Of a stretch of DNA of 64,000 bases, positions 15,800 to 24,616 are shown piece after piece. How positions within the stretch are numbered: position 1 is the stretch's first letter; each line of letters opens with the position of its first letter. The translations under genes were made by a program, and so were the position numbers. The notes beneath the pieces are model-generated. The model was not told where the DNA came from and ran no database searches. It saw only the letters and a list, made by a program, of their open reading frames with translations. Source of the DNA: Vibrio atlanticus (GTDB lineage: Bacteria > Pseudomonadota > Gammaproteobacteria > Enterobacterales > Vibrionaceae); contig NZ_AP025461.1 of NCBI RefSeq assembly GCF_024347315.1, forward strand, positions 1,116,001 to 1,180,000, written 5' to 3'.

Positions 15800-17938
15800 A
15801 TGTATAAGCAATCCCTACTCTCTGCTTCAATCGTTTTAGCGCTTTCATCAACATCAGCCTTTGCTGAAGATTATGCCCTATTTGACGAGGTTGTTGTATC
15901 AGCAACGCGCACTGAACAAAACAAAGAAGACGTTTCAAGCTCAATTGAGTCTGTCTCTGCAAAAGACATAGATAATCAAATGTCTAGCGACATAAAGCAA
16001 GCTCTCCAATACACGCCAGGAGTAGAAGCTCAAGGCGGTGGCCGTTTTGGTATTTCAGGCTTTAACATCCGCGGTGTTGAAGGTGATCGCGTTAAACTTA
16101 TGGTAGATGGAGTTCAACAACCTACACCATATAACCCTGGCGCTTCTGAGCAACGTAAATATTCGAATGCGATCGAAGTCGATACATTAAGTGTCATAGA
16201 GGTGAATAAAGGCCCTGCTTCTACGCTTTACGGTTCAGATGCCATTGGTGGTGCAGTACTGCTAAGAACTAAAAATCCAGAGGATATGCTTAGAACTGAC
16301 GGGGATGAAAACCGTTTTGGCATCAAATCTACCTATACATCTGCAGATGAACAATTCAAGAACACAGTTTCTTGGGCGATGCGTAAAGATAAGTTAGAAA
16401 CGATCGTTATGGCGACATACGCTCAAGGCCACGAGACAGAAACTCATTCATCAGGAAGCGAAGTTCAAGGTCCAGATCGTGGTGCAGAGAACCCAGCAGA
16501 TACGGAATTAAGTAATATCCTAGCCAAAGCATTCTACAATGTATCAGATTCAAATAAGGTTGGTATTACGGTTGAGCATTACCAACGTCAATATGATGAA
16601 GATGAGCTAAACTACAATGGCTATCAGCTTATGCCGGGCTTTGTATATACTGATAATTACAACAAAGACACCAACAAACGTTTTCGTGCAACATTGGAAC
16701 AACAGCTTAAGCTAAGCTCTTCAATTGCTGACTCTTTAGACTGGTCTCTAAGTTACCAAGACTCAAGTACTCTGAATAAAAACTACGACACAACTCGCTT
16801 CAACGGACGTCGACTTCGTGAGCGTGATGCTTCTGATGTCAACATGCAAGTTGATACACAGCTTTCTAAGCTAGTGAATATTGATGGTGCGGATCACGAG
16901 TTCACATATGGTTTCACATACCTGCAGAATGACTTTGAACTAGAAAACTACGACCATAAATTTGATCGAGGCACTGTTACACCGGGTAGCACTGGTATTC
17001 CTGATGCAGAAATAACGCAATGGGGTGTGTTTGTTCAAGACCAAGCATTTTTCATGGAAGACAAGTTGATTGTAACTGGCGGTCTTCGTTATGACTCATT
17101 TGTTGCTGACCCATCAACGGATGAAGGCTACAAGACTCAATATGAGAAGAATAAAGATGACGCCGTCACAGCTAAGCTAGGTTCAGTTTACCACATCAAT
17201 GACAACCTATCGGTATTTGGTCAAGTTGGGCAAGGGTTTAAAGCACCTTCAGTTTACGACCTCTACTACTTCTACACTCGAGGTGCCATCATTGAAGCTA
17301 ACCCTAACTTGAAAGCAGAAAGAAGTATCTCTTACGAGCTTGGCCTTCGTGGCAATAATGAACATGCTCGCTTTGAACTAAGCACTTTCTACACAGATTA
17401 CTCTGATTTCATTAACCAGACGAAATCGGGTAAACAAGGCGGTAAAGACGTATACACCAAAGAGAACTTAGATAAAGTGACTATCTATGGTGCAGAACTT
17501 TCGTCAACGATTAATCTTGACACCCTGTTAGACGCACCATTTGGTACCTACACTCGTTTAGCTGTGGCTTATGCTGATGGTGAAGATAAATCTACAGGTA
17601 AATCCATTGATTCAGTAGCACCACTAACGGGTACGCTAGGTCTTGGTATCGAACGCGAGACTTTCGGTTCAGCTTTAAATGTTAAGATGGTTGCTGCGAA
17701 AGATGAGTGGAACTCTGATGACAACGTAAACGTGGCTGGATACACAGTTGTTGATTTGACTGCTTATTACCGCCCTGTCACGGATTTAACCTTGCGAGCG
17801 GGTCTATTCAACGCATTAGACAAAAAATATTGGCTGTACAATGACATGTCAGGCCGTGGGCACGATTCTAAGTTCAACACCGATATTAAGTCTCAACCGG
17901 GTCGTAACTGGGGTATATCTGCAAACTACGAGTTCTAA
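15800..17938 (+). CDS. hutA: TonB-dependent heme receptor (HutA/HupA-like)
   Basis: A 712-residue outer-membrane receptor for heme or hemoproteins. A signal peptide spans 1-22 (ending AFA), a TonB box-like DEVVVSATR follows at about 29-37, then the plug domain (RGVEGDRVKLMVDGV) and a 22-strand barrel ending in aromatic Phe. The heme-receptor signatures FKAP and NPNL are present near 465-490. No His lies between them, although some heme receptors have one there. Length equals HupA of V. vulnificus as I remember it. A Fur box lies upstream; the gene is monocistronic with a terminator at 18047. Confidence 0.92.
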   Translation: MYKQSLLSASIVLALSSTSAFAEDYALFDEVVVSATRTEQNKEDVSSSIESVSAKDIDNQMSSDIKQALQYTPGVEAQGGGRFGISGFNIRGVEGDRVKLMVDGVQQPTPYNPGASEQRKYSNAIEVDTLSVIEVNKGPASTLYGSDAIGGAVLLRTKNPEDMLRTDGDENRFGIKSTYTSADEQFKNTVSWAMRKDKLETIVMATYAQGHETETHSSGSEVQGPDRGAENPADTELSNILAKAFYNVSDSNKVGITVEHYQRQYDEDELNYNGYQLMPGFVYTDNYNKDTNKRFRATLEQQLKLSSSIADSLDWSLSYQDSSTLNKNYDTTRFNGRRLRERDASDVNMQVDTQLSKLVNIDGADHEFTYGFTYLQNDFELENYDHKFDRGTVTPGSTGIPDAEITQWGVFVQDQAFFMEDKLIVTGGLRYDSFVADPSTDEGYKTQYEKNKDDAVTAKLGSVYHINDNLSVFGQVGQGFKAPSVYDLYYFYTRGAIIEANPNLKAERSISYELGLRGNNEHARFELSTFYTDYSDFINQTKSGKQGGKDVYTKENLDKVTIYGAELSSTINLDTLLDAPFGTYTRLAVAYADGEDKSTGKSIDSVAPLTGTLGLGIERETFGSALNVKMVAAKDEWNSDDNVNVAGYTVVDLTAYYRPVTDLTLRAGLFNALDKKYWLYNDMSGRGHDSKFNTDIKSQPGRNWGISANYEF

Positions 17939-18046
17939 CTGGTTAGAAATCTAGTTCGTTGTAGAGCTAAGTTTTTTAAAGGCCTAGGTCATTAAAGATC
18001 TAGGTCGTTCCAGAATAAAGCCATACAAAAAATACTGTAGAAACTA

Positions 18047-18075
18047 AAAAGCCAGCTCACGATAAGCTGGCTTTT
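18047..18075. terminator. Bidirectional terminator after the heme receptor gene
   Basis: AAAAGCCAGCT (18047-18057) pairs with AGCTGGCTTTT (18065-18075) around a 7-nt loop, with T-runs on both strands. It can also end the small leftward gene at 18117. Confidence 0.88.
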
Positions 18076-18116
18076 GTTATTTCACTAAAAGTTGTATCAA
18101 AAAGGGGTAAGTGAAA

Positions 18117-18191
18117 TTATTTCTCTGCCATTTCTTTCTTTACCATTACTGCTGCAGCAATGATGAAAGTGATGATTAGGCCTAGTTCCAT
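18117..18191 (-). CDS. 24-residue single-span membrane protein
   Basis: A frame of 25 codons encodes MELGLIITFIIAAAVMVKKE then MAEK: a hydrophobic span of about 15 residues followed by a basic tail. GGAG lies six bases before the ATG, an ideal ribosome site, and terminators at 18047-18075 and 18306-18331 bound the unit. Its size is below the reach of usual gene finders. Function is unknown; many such small proteins act as subunits or regulators of membrane complexes. Confidence 0.65.
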   Translation of the reverse strand: MELGLIITFIIAAAVMVKKEMAEK

Positions 18192-18305
18192 GATTAACTC
18201 CAAAGAAAATTAACATTAAACATATAATTCGCGAGCATGATAACAACAACCGATACAGAATGATACTTTTTAACCACCAAATCACTTTTTATTCGATTTA
18301 GATCA

Positions 18306-18331
18306 AAAAAGATGCCCTAGAGCATCTTTTT
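18306..18331. terminator. Intrinsic terminator after galE
   Basis: AAAAAGATGC (18306-18315) and GCATCTTTTT (18322-18331) form a 10-bp stem with a 6-nt loop and T-runs on both strands, 29 bp beyond the galE stop. Confidence 0.85.
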
Positions 18332-18360
18332 GTACGTTAACTATTCATGAAATCACTCAA

Positions 18361-19374
18361 TCAACCAGGGAAACCATCAGGATTTGTTGATTGCCAGCGC
18401 CATGTATCTTCAGTCATTTCAGCCAGTGTGCGTGTCGCATTCCACCCCAGTTCTTTCTGAGCTTTCGCTGGGTCGGCCCAACACTCTGCGATATCTCCTG
18501 GACGACGCTCAACGAGTTTATAAGGTATAGCTTGACCGCTCGCTTTCTCGAAGGCTTTAACCATATCTAATACACTTGAACCGTTGCCAGTACCTAGGTT
18601 ATAGATATGAAGACCGTCTTTACGCCCTACTTTCTCAAGTGCTGCAATGTGTCCATCAGACAGATCCATAACGTGGATGTAATCACGAACACCAGTGCCA
18701 TCCTTTGTTGGGTAGTCACTACCAAATACAGATAGGAATTCACGTCGGCCAACTGCAACTTGAGAGACAAATGGCATTAGGTTGTTTGGAATACCACTTG
18801 GGTCTTCACCGAGTTCACCACTTGGGTGTGAACCTACGGGGTTAAAGTAACGTAATAACGTAATGCTCCAATCGGGGTTAGCCTTTTGGAAGTCAGTTAA
18901 GCACTCTTCAACCATGAGCTTGCTACGACCGTAAGGATTGGTTGCGCTTGTGGGGAAATCTTCTGTGATAGGAACACTAGCAGGATCGCCATAAACCGTT
19001 GCTGAAGAGCTGAATACTAATGTTTTTACGTCAGCGTCACGCATTGCATCGACAAGGACTAACGTGCCATTTACGTTGTTGTCGTAGTATTCGAGAGGTT
19101 TGGCAACAGACTCGCCAACCGCTTTCAGGCCCGCAAAATGAATAACAGCTTCAATATTGTGTTTCTTCATAGTTTCAGTTAAAAGCGCTTTATCACGAAT
19201 GTCACCTTCAATGAAATCAGGACGAACGCCAGATACTTTTTCGATACGTTCTAAAACGCTTGGTTTACTGTTGTATAAGTTATCGAAAAGCACAGGTGTC
19301 ATACCTGCGTTAATCATCTGGATACTTGTGTGGCTACCAATGTAACCCATGCCACCTGTAACTAAAACATTCAT
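18361..19374 (-). CDS. galE: UDP-glucose 4-epimerase
   Basis: A 337-residue SDR enzyme that interconverts UDP-glucose and UDP-galactose in the cytoplasm (Leloir pathway and polysaccharide precursor supply). GGMGYIG (7-13) is the NAD-binding loop, SSSATVYG carries the catalytic Ser/Thr, and NPYGRSK is the Tyr-x3-Lys active site. The C-terminal sugar-binding part (RRPGDIAECWADP) is intact. It stands alone, away from any galTKM cluster in this window. Confidence 0.95.
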   Translation of the reverse strand: MNVLVTGGMGYIGSHTSIQMINAGMTPVLFDNLYNSKPSVLERIEKVSGVRPDFIEGDIRDKALLTETMKKHNIEAVIHFAGLKAVGESVAKPLEYYDNNVNGTLVLVDAMRDADVKTLVFSSSATVYGDPASVPITEDFPTSATNPYGRSKLMVEECLTDFQKANPDWSITLLRYFNPVGSHPSGELGEDPSGIPNNLMPFVSQVAVGRREFLSVFGSDYPTKDGTGVRDYIHVMDLSDGHIAALEKVGRKDGLHIYNLGTGNGSSVLDMVKAFEKASGQAIPYKLVERRPGDIAECWADPAKAQKELGWNATRTLAEMTEDTWRWQSTNPDGFPG

Positions 19375-19834
19375 GTTTAGCGGACCTTTTAATTAAAAAC
19401 ACTCAACCTACCTCTTATGATACAACAGCTTAGGGTTGAGTCACAAACGCCTATGGCAGATACACCGCACGAGAGAACAAAAATCGACCTTTACCTTGAA
19501 TTTCACTTAGACGTACACCTCAGCGCCAACCTTCAGAATTACATCAATGTCGCCATATGATTCATCACCTTACGTTTGCTCCCTAAACCGGAAACAAAAT
19601 AGATGAAGCGCTGTTTGTCGAACACTTGTTTTTCAATTATCTTTAACCATAGTTTCTATACGTCATTGATGAAAGGAAGCATTTTTCACAATCCATTCTT
19701 TAGCGGGTTTGATACATGCCGTGACCTCATAGTAAATGCAGTTCTTGGTGTCGAAAATTTGAGTTAGGTCACTGTTTATTTATGGTATTTATAAGACCGT
19801 CATTACTCACCTCAACGTAAAGGGTTAGCACCAC
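19375..19834. other. 460-bp intergenic region between divergent galE and pxpA, no gene seen
   Basis: This region must hold the promoters of galE (left) and pxpA (right). I see no RNA gene, strong hairpin or well-supported frame. A 35-codon frame at 19453-19560 has no ribosome site and is not called. AGGG at 19820-19823 lies 11 bases before the GTG start of pxpA. Confidence 0.4.
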
Positions 19835-20578
19835 GTGACAACGAAGATTTTGCTTAATTGCGACATGGGAGAAAGTTTCGGCAATTGGAAGATGGGCGAT
19901 GATGAATCGGTAATGGAATGGGTCGACATGGCAAACATTGCCTGTGGGTTTCATGCGTCTGATCCTCACGTGATGTCTAAAACCATTAAGCTTGCCGAAC
20001 ACTACCATACTCAGATAGGTGCTCATCCTGGCTATCAAGATCTTGTTGGCTTTGGGCGACGTTCAATCCCTCACACTATGGACGAGATCAGCGAATTAGT
20101 TTGCTATCAAGTGGGCGCATTGCAAGCCCTATGTCGTTATCACCATACTACGGTTGGGTATGTGAAACCTCATGGTGCCCTTTACAACGATATGATGGCG
20201 AACATTGATGTGTTCAATGCCGTTGCCCAAGCCGTCGCTGAATTTAACATCCCCTTGATGATTCTCTCTTCATCAGACAATCAACAGTATCTAGATATTG
20301 CTGACGATCATGACTTACCCCTCTTGTTTGAAGCGTTTGCCGACCGTGCATACTTGAATAATGGGCAGTTATCGCCGCGAACTCAAAAAGGCTCGGTTTA
20401 CGTTAATCAGGACGATATCTACAACCAAGTCATGCAAATCATTAACTACGGTTCAGTCACGACCATTGAAGGCGAAAGACTGCCTATTGAAGCCGATACC
20501 ATCTGCGTCCATGGTGATAACCCCCAATCCATCGCATTAATTAGAAAAATCAGACAAGACCTCAACGCTTTTAACTAG
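19835..20578 (+). CDS. pxpA: 5-oxoprolinase subunit A (LamB/YcsF family)
   Basis: A 247-residue protein with the YcsF hallmark N-terminus (LLNCDMGESFGNWKMGDD), IACGFHASDPHVM and the metal/active-site regions GAHPGYQDLVGFGRR and YVKPHGALYNDM. With PxpB and PxpC it hydrolyses 5-oxoproline to glutamate using ATP. The start is a GTG; ATG alternatives are inside conserved sequence, so GTG is kept. It is followed by a 187-bp gap before pxpB that contains an 8-bp tandem repeat, an unusual break in an otherwise tight operon. Confidence 0.93.
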   Translation: MTTKILLNCDMGESFGNWKMGDDESVMEWVDMANIACGFHASDPHVMSKTIKLAEHYHTQIGAHPGYQDLVGFGRRSIPHTMDEISELVCYQVGALQALCRYHHTTVGYVKPHGALYNDMMANIDVFNAVAQAVAEFNIPLMILSSSDNQQYLDIADDHDLPLLFEAFADRAYLNNGQLSPRTQKGSVYVNQDDIYNQVMQIINYGSVTTIEGERLPIEADTICVHGDNPQSIALIRKIRQDLNAFN

Positions 20579-20700
20579 TATGAGCGTTTGATTTGTTATG
20601 ACGCATAGCCTTATCGCTCGCCTTACGAGCACCTTACCAATTGCTCGTAAGATCTAATTACTTTGTATTGGTTTGGACGCGGAAGTTGGAAACGTTAAGC

Positions 20701-20748
20701 AGGTAAGCAGGTAAGCAGGTAAGCAGGTAAGCAGGTAAGCAGGTAAGC
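20701..20748 (+). repeat. Six perfect copies of an 8-bp tandem repeat upstream of pxpB
   Basis: The unit AGGTAAGC occurs six times without a mismatch, preceded by a partial unit (TTAAGC). The array ends 17 bp before the pxpB ATG, and each unit contains a Shine-Dalgarno-like AGG. Perfect short repeats of this kind change copy number by slipped-strand mispairing. Each change would move pxpB by 8 bp relative to any upstream promoter. Confidence 0.95.
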
Positions 20749-20765
20749 AAAAGTATGGAAACGAA

Positions 20766-21512
20766 ATGACGACGAATCAAATTGAATTTAATATAGCGCC
20801 AGTCGCGGAATGCAGCGTTTTGGTGACCTTGACGCTATCGCCAAATAATCAATCTAGCGCCGAATATGCGCAGTACATGGCTCATTTTTCCTATGCCATT
20901 CGCCAAAACTTGGCATCTGTATTGATGAATGTGACGTCGGCTTACCAAACAATATTGGTCGATTACCTACCTTATCGAATATCAGAACAGCAGCTCATCG
21001 AACAACTCAACTCTTTGTTGAGTCATGCTATTTCGTCCTTCTCTAGTGTTAGTAACACGCGTAACACTATCGAGCTTCCCGCTTATTACTCACCAGAAAC
21101 AGCACTCGATTTAGACCGATATCAAGCCAAAGGCCTGTCGCTCGACGATATTATTCAATATCACACCTCACAGACATACAGCGTCAGTGCGATTGGATTT
21201 ACCCCTGGCTTTGCGTTTATGTCTGATGTGGTCAACGAGCTTGCTTTGCCTCGTCATTCAACCCCTCGCTTAAGAGTACCGAAAGGCAGCATCGCCATCG
21301 CGGATACGAAAACGGCGGTGTACCCTTCGGACTCACCGGGTGGCTGGAATATTATAGGTAACTGCCCTCTATCTCTGTTCGACTATGGCCAGTTAACCAG
21401 TGCAGACATAGCCTCGCAAGGTCTCTCATTATTGAATGTTGGCGATAGCGTGCAATTTAAAGCCATCACTAAAAACGAGTTCATTGAACTAGGAGGCGTG
21501 CTTAATGGTTAA
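20766..21512 (+). CDS. pxpB: 5-oxoprolinase subunit B (KipI-like)
   Basis: A 248-residue protein of the KipI/carboxyltransferase subunit C-D family. GFTPGFAFM (about 140-148) and the RLRVPKGSIAIAD and SPGGWNIIG regions are the family signatures. It pairs with PxpC to form the ATP-dependent 5-oxoprolinase with PxpA. GGA lies 9 bases before the ATG. It overlaps pxpC by 8 bases, indicating coupled translation, while the unusual gap and repeat array separate it from pxpA. Confidence 0.92.
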   Translation: MTTNQIEFNIAPVAECSVLVTLTLSPNNQSSAEYAQYMAHFSYAIRQNLASVLMNVTSAYQTILVDYLPYRISEQQLIEQLNSLLSHAISSFSSVSNTRNTIELPAYYSPETALDLDRYQAKGLSLDDIIQYHTSQTYSVSAIGFTPGFAFMSDVVNELALPRHSTPRLRVPKGSIAIADTKTAVYPSDSPGGWNIIGNCPLSLFDYGQLTSADIASQGLSLLNVGDSVQFKAITKNEFIELGGVLNG

Positions 21513-22443
21513 GCCAACACTCACAGTACTTAAGCCGGGGCCAATGAGTTTGATTCAAGACTTCGGACGGTTTGGTGTCGCACACCTCGGTTTAACTCAA
21601 GGTGGCCCTGTGGATGATTACTCTTACAGTTGGGCGAATCATCTACTGCAAAATCCAGTAAACATCGCCGCTTTAGAAATTACCCTAGGACAATGCGCTT
21701 TCAAGATCGATCATGATTGTGAAATGTCGATATGTGGCGGAGATTTACAGGCGTCTTTGGATGGCCACAAGCTTGATAACTGGAGTACTTTCCAAGCTCG
21801 AACTGGGCAGGTTTTATCCTTTGGATTACCGAAGAATGGCCTTCGAGCCTATTTAGCGATTAAGGGAGGGTTTGATGTTCCCGTGACTCTAAATAGTCGT
21901 TCTACGGTTACACGAGAAAAGATTGGCGGTCTTACCCAAAATGGTGAACCCTGCCAACAAGGTCAGAAGATAGCATTCTCAAAACATCCTCTCACTCAAC
22001 CTTTCAAACCAGTGAGTGTCACGTTCAGATACAAACCGAACTATAATTTGCCTTTGAATTTACGCATTATTGAAGGTTATCAATGCAATCTGTTTTCCGA
22101 ATCTGCGAAGGAAACGCTCTATAGCTCCCATTATCGTGTTGACCAGAATTCGAACCGTATGGGTTATCGACTCAGTGGCCAGCCTGTCGCTTCTCCTGAT
22201 GTTTCTTTGTTATCTGAGGGAATTGCACTTGGGGCAATTCAAATCCCACAAGACGGGCAACCTATCGTGTTGCTTAATGACAGACAGACTATTGGTGGCT
22301 ATCCGAAGATTGGATGTGTCGCCAGAATCGATTTACCGCGCTTAGCACAAGCCAAACCTGGACATAAAGTCTCGTTTAGTAAAGGCGATCGCTTAGGATT
22401 ACAAGATGTGTGGTGCCAGTGGGCTCAATTTTTCGGCTATTAG
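21505..22443 (+). CDS. pxpC: 5-oxoprolinase subunit C (KipA-like)
   Basis: A 312-residue protein of the KipA/biotin-dependent carboxyltransferase-like family. Signatures are GPMSLIQDFGRFGVAHLGLTQ near the N-terminus and the C-terminal GYPKIGCVARIDLPRLAQ. AGGAGG lies upstream inside the end of pxpB, with which it overlaps by 8 bases. It is the last gene of the operon. A weak 7-bp hairpin (22570-22591) lies downstream but has no U-run, so the true terminator is unclear. Confidence 0.92.
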   Translation: MVKPTLTVLKPGPMSLIQDFGRFGVAHLGLTQGGPVDDYSYSWANHLLQNPVNIAALEITLGQCAFKIDHDCEMSICGGDLQASLDGHKLDNWSTFQARTGQVLSFGLPKNGLRAYLAIKGGFDVPVTLNSRSTVTREKIGGLTQNGEPCQQGQKIAFSKHPLTQPFKPVSVTFRYKPNYNLPLNLRIIEGYQCNLFSESAKETLYSSHYRVDQNSNRMGYRLSGQPVASPDVSLLSEGIALGAIQIPQDGQPIVLLNDRQTIGGYPKIGCVARIDLPRLAQAKPGHKVSFSKGDRLGLQDVWCQWAQFFGY

Positions 22444-22630
22444 TTTTTGCTCTGTAGCTAAGTAACTCTATTACAAAGAATCTTGAAATCTTTAGCCAGG
22501 AAGGTTTCGTTTGGAAGATGTAGTTCAGGCAATTGACAAGATACAAGCAGGCGTTTCAGTTAAAGGTTAGGCTTACCTGTCAAAGTAAGCCGAATTGAAG
22601 ATGTTTAGCGTAATAGATTATGACTGAGTA

Positions 22631-24085
22631 TTAAGCGTGATCTTGGCCTGATACCTTTGCAAGGGCTTCTGGGTATCCGCGTTCTTGTGTCAAATCTATC
22701 GCTTTATTCTCAATATCACTTAGGTTAAATGACATTGTCACTGAGTGCGTATTTTCAATCGATACCGCCTCTGATACATCAAACCATTGCTCAGCGACCT
22801 TTTGCGCAGCCTCTAGGGTTGAAGATGCTTTGACGACTTCAAGTCGAGCATAGCGATCACCACAAAATGAAACGTCTGAAGCTCTTAAGCTCGGATCGGT
22901 TCCCGGAATCTGCTGTGCACCGAACAAAGGCTTACCACCTACCAGTGCAGAGCTAAAACTTGGGATGAACTGAGACATATGCGTTATCGCAGCGCGAGTT
23001 CTTAATTCAAGTTGTTCTTCACTCCAACCCGATACGATTTTCTTAAGAAGCTTAGAAGGCAACTGAGGCTGTGATGAATCTGTTGATGATGAAACAAGCC
23101 CACCCTCAAACAGAGTAATCCCTTCTGTCATACCGTGAAGTTGGAATACACCATCAGCGTACGGTGTTAACTGAGCCATGCCTTGCGGTGTGCCTCTCGG
23201 GCCATGGAAGATAACCTCTGGCCACTCTTCCTTACATTCTTGCGAATACGGCCACTGCGTAACGTATGCGGCTTTGAACTCAACAAGCCTTTGTTGCTTA
23301 GAACCGACAAAGTCATCCACGATGCCCGTTTCAAAGCCACTTGCATTAATCAAGTAGTCGGTCGTTAGGTGACAGCTTTGGTTCTCAGCGTCTGTATAAG
23401 TCAAAGACCAACCTTGCTCTAACGATTCAACAGATTGTAATCGGCTGTTGGTTAACACGGTACAATTAGATTGTTGCCCCAAAGAGAGTTGAGCGGTTGC
23501 AGATAAGCGGAATACGCTCCAGCCATACTCTTGAACCATAGCAACAGGATACTTAAGGGTTTCTAGATCCGTATGTTTAGCGAAAGGAATACACCATTCA
23601 TCAAGCGATGTTGGTTTCAGAGGCTGTGTTTGAGCAGCAAGTGCTAGTAACTCTTCTTTACTATACAGCTTGTAATACTCTTCCGGTCTACCAAGCACTT
23701 GGTTGCTTTTATCTTGATTAACAAGCTCAGCATAAGCGTTCTTGATTATCTTTAGGCGCGGAAGAAGATCCAACGGCTCTCCACCATCACTGTGTGGAAC
23801 AGCGATAATTGTCGGACGAATATTGATCGTATGGGGAAACAAGCGGACGGTATCAATTGACTGAGTGAGCAACTGAAGACACTGCTCTACAGAAATATCT
23901 CGATACAAATTGCCACCAGCATGCAGATGGCAAATTGGTGGACCATTAACCAAACTCGGTCCTTTTTCCAAAATAGTGACCTTATAACCCAACTCACTAA
24001 AATGAATTGCGCTCGTCGTTCCGGCAATACCACCACCAACAATGGCAATAGAAGGCTGATTTGTATCCGTTTTGTTGTGGTTCAT
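22631..24085 (-). CDS. FAD-dependent oxidoreductase (DAO-like)
   Basis: A 484-residue flavoprotein. SIAIVGGGIAGTTSA (about 11-25) is the Rossmann FAD-binding loop, followed by the acidic residue of the ribose site (TILEKG). INASGFETG is the second FAD contact and FCGDRYARLE lies near the C-terminal FAD region. It resembles amine or amino-acid oxidases of the DAO superfamily. The substrate cannot be told from sequence. It is convergent with the pxp operon, and its 530-bp upstream region contains two dyads and a DnaA-box group. Confidence 0.8.
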   Translation of the reverse strand: MNHNKTDTNQPSIAIVGGGIAGTTSAIHFSELGYKVTILEKGPSLVNGPPICHLHAGGNLYRDISVEQCLQLLTQSIDTVRLFPHTINIRPTIIAVPHSDGGEPLDLLPRLKIIKNAYAELVNQDKSNQVLGRPEEYYKLYSKEELLALAAQTQPLKPTSLDEWCIPFAKHTDLETLKYPVAMVQEYGWSVFRLSATAQLSLGQQSNCTVLTNSRLQSVESLEQGWSLTYTDAENQSCHLTTDYLINASGFETGIVDDFVGSKQQRLVEFKAAYVTQWPYSQECKEEWPEVIFHGPRGTPQGMAQLTPYADGVFQLHGMTEGITLFEGGLVSSSTDSSQPQLPSKLLKKIVSGWSEEQLELRTRAAITHMSQFIPSFSSALVGGKPLFGAQQIPGTDPSLRASDVSFCGDRYARLEVVKASSTLEAAQKVAEQWFDVSEAVSIENTHSVTMSFNLSDIENKAIDLTQERGYPEALAKVSGQDHA

Positions 24086-24211
24086 CGTGTTCTGTAGAAT
24101 ATGATTAACTGCCTCTATTCTACTTTTGTTCTGCTACGAATTAAAACACATTTTTATCAAGGTCTTAGATAGGCAGTATTTAATATCTATGTAAAAAACC
24201 TAAATAATCTC

Positions 24212-24255
24212 TTGACTCAATAACTCCAGATTGAGTTTTAAAGGTTATTATAACC
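24212..24255 (-). promoter_or_regulatory. Two dyad symmetries in the upstream region of the FAD oxidoreductase gene
   Basis: ACTCAAT (24215-24221), 8-bp spacer, ATTGAGT (24230-24236) is a perfect inverted repeat. It is followed by the 13-base palindrome GGTTATTATAACC (24243-24255). They lie 130-170 bp upstream of the leftward oxidoreductase gene. The first dyad is the size of a MerR- or TetR-type operator; no regulator gene for it is in view, and the binding protein is unknown. Confidence 0.45.
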
Positions 24256-24321
24256 GTCACATTTGTCCTAAGTGACGCCACATAAAGGCTGCCTCAGTAC
24301 TCTTAAAACATAGATGTTAAC

Positions 24322-24366
24322 TTATCCCTAAAGTTATCCACCGTTTTTGTGGATAACTGTTGATAA
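24322..24366. promoter_or_regulatory. Cluster of DnaA box-like sites with a 9-bp inverted repeat
   Basis: TGTGGATAA (24348-24356) is a perfect DnaA box on the minus strand. TTATCCACC (24334-24342) and TGTTGATAA (24358-24366) each differ by one base, and TTATCCCTA (24322-24330) is weaker. The two central boxes form the inverted repeat GTTATCCAC/GTGGATAAC (24333-24357) with a 7-nt loop. The rest of the 24086-24616 intergenic region holds a 9-bp inverted repeat (24523-24531 with 24578-24586), perhaps ending the ybbP transcript, but no gene. Confidence 0.6.
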
Positions 24367-24616
24367 CGTTCTTGCTAAGTTGCGCAAACCCTTTGTTTAC
24401 AGGGACTAACCGCTGTTCATTAAATCGGCATTATTGCGCAATTAGTTTTAAAAAATACTAAAAAAACGGGAAATTAAGGTGCGATGTTCGTAACTTGTGC
24501 TACGCATTGGTCAAATAAAAAGCGGTCTAAAGAGACGTCTTATAAATAGTGAACGACTAAGTATAAGTAATGTCACTTTTAGACCGTTTTAAGCATTTGT
24601 GAGATCTCGCTAGCGA

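Noticed and set aside
19453..19560. 35-codon frame upstream of pxpA
   Set aside because: No ribosome site and no recognisable sequence; left out of the annotation.
22495..22568. Short TTG-started frame (LEDVVQAIDKIQAGVSVKG) after pxpC
   Set aside because: AGG-rich upstream sequence is suggestive, but 20 codons with a TTG start could be chance or a gene remnant; not supportable.
24523..24586. 9-bp inverted repeat with a 46-nt loop as an RNA gene
   Set aside because: The loop is long and there is no conserved promoter or terminator pattern; at most a terminator or regulatory fold after ybbP.
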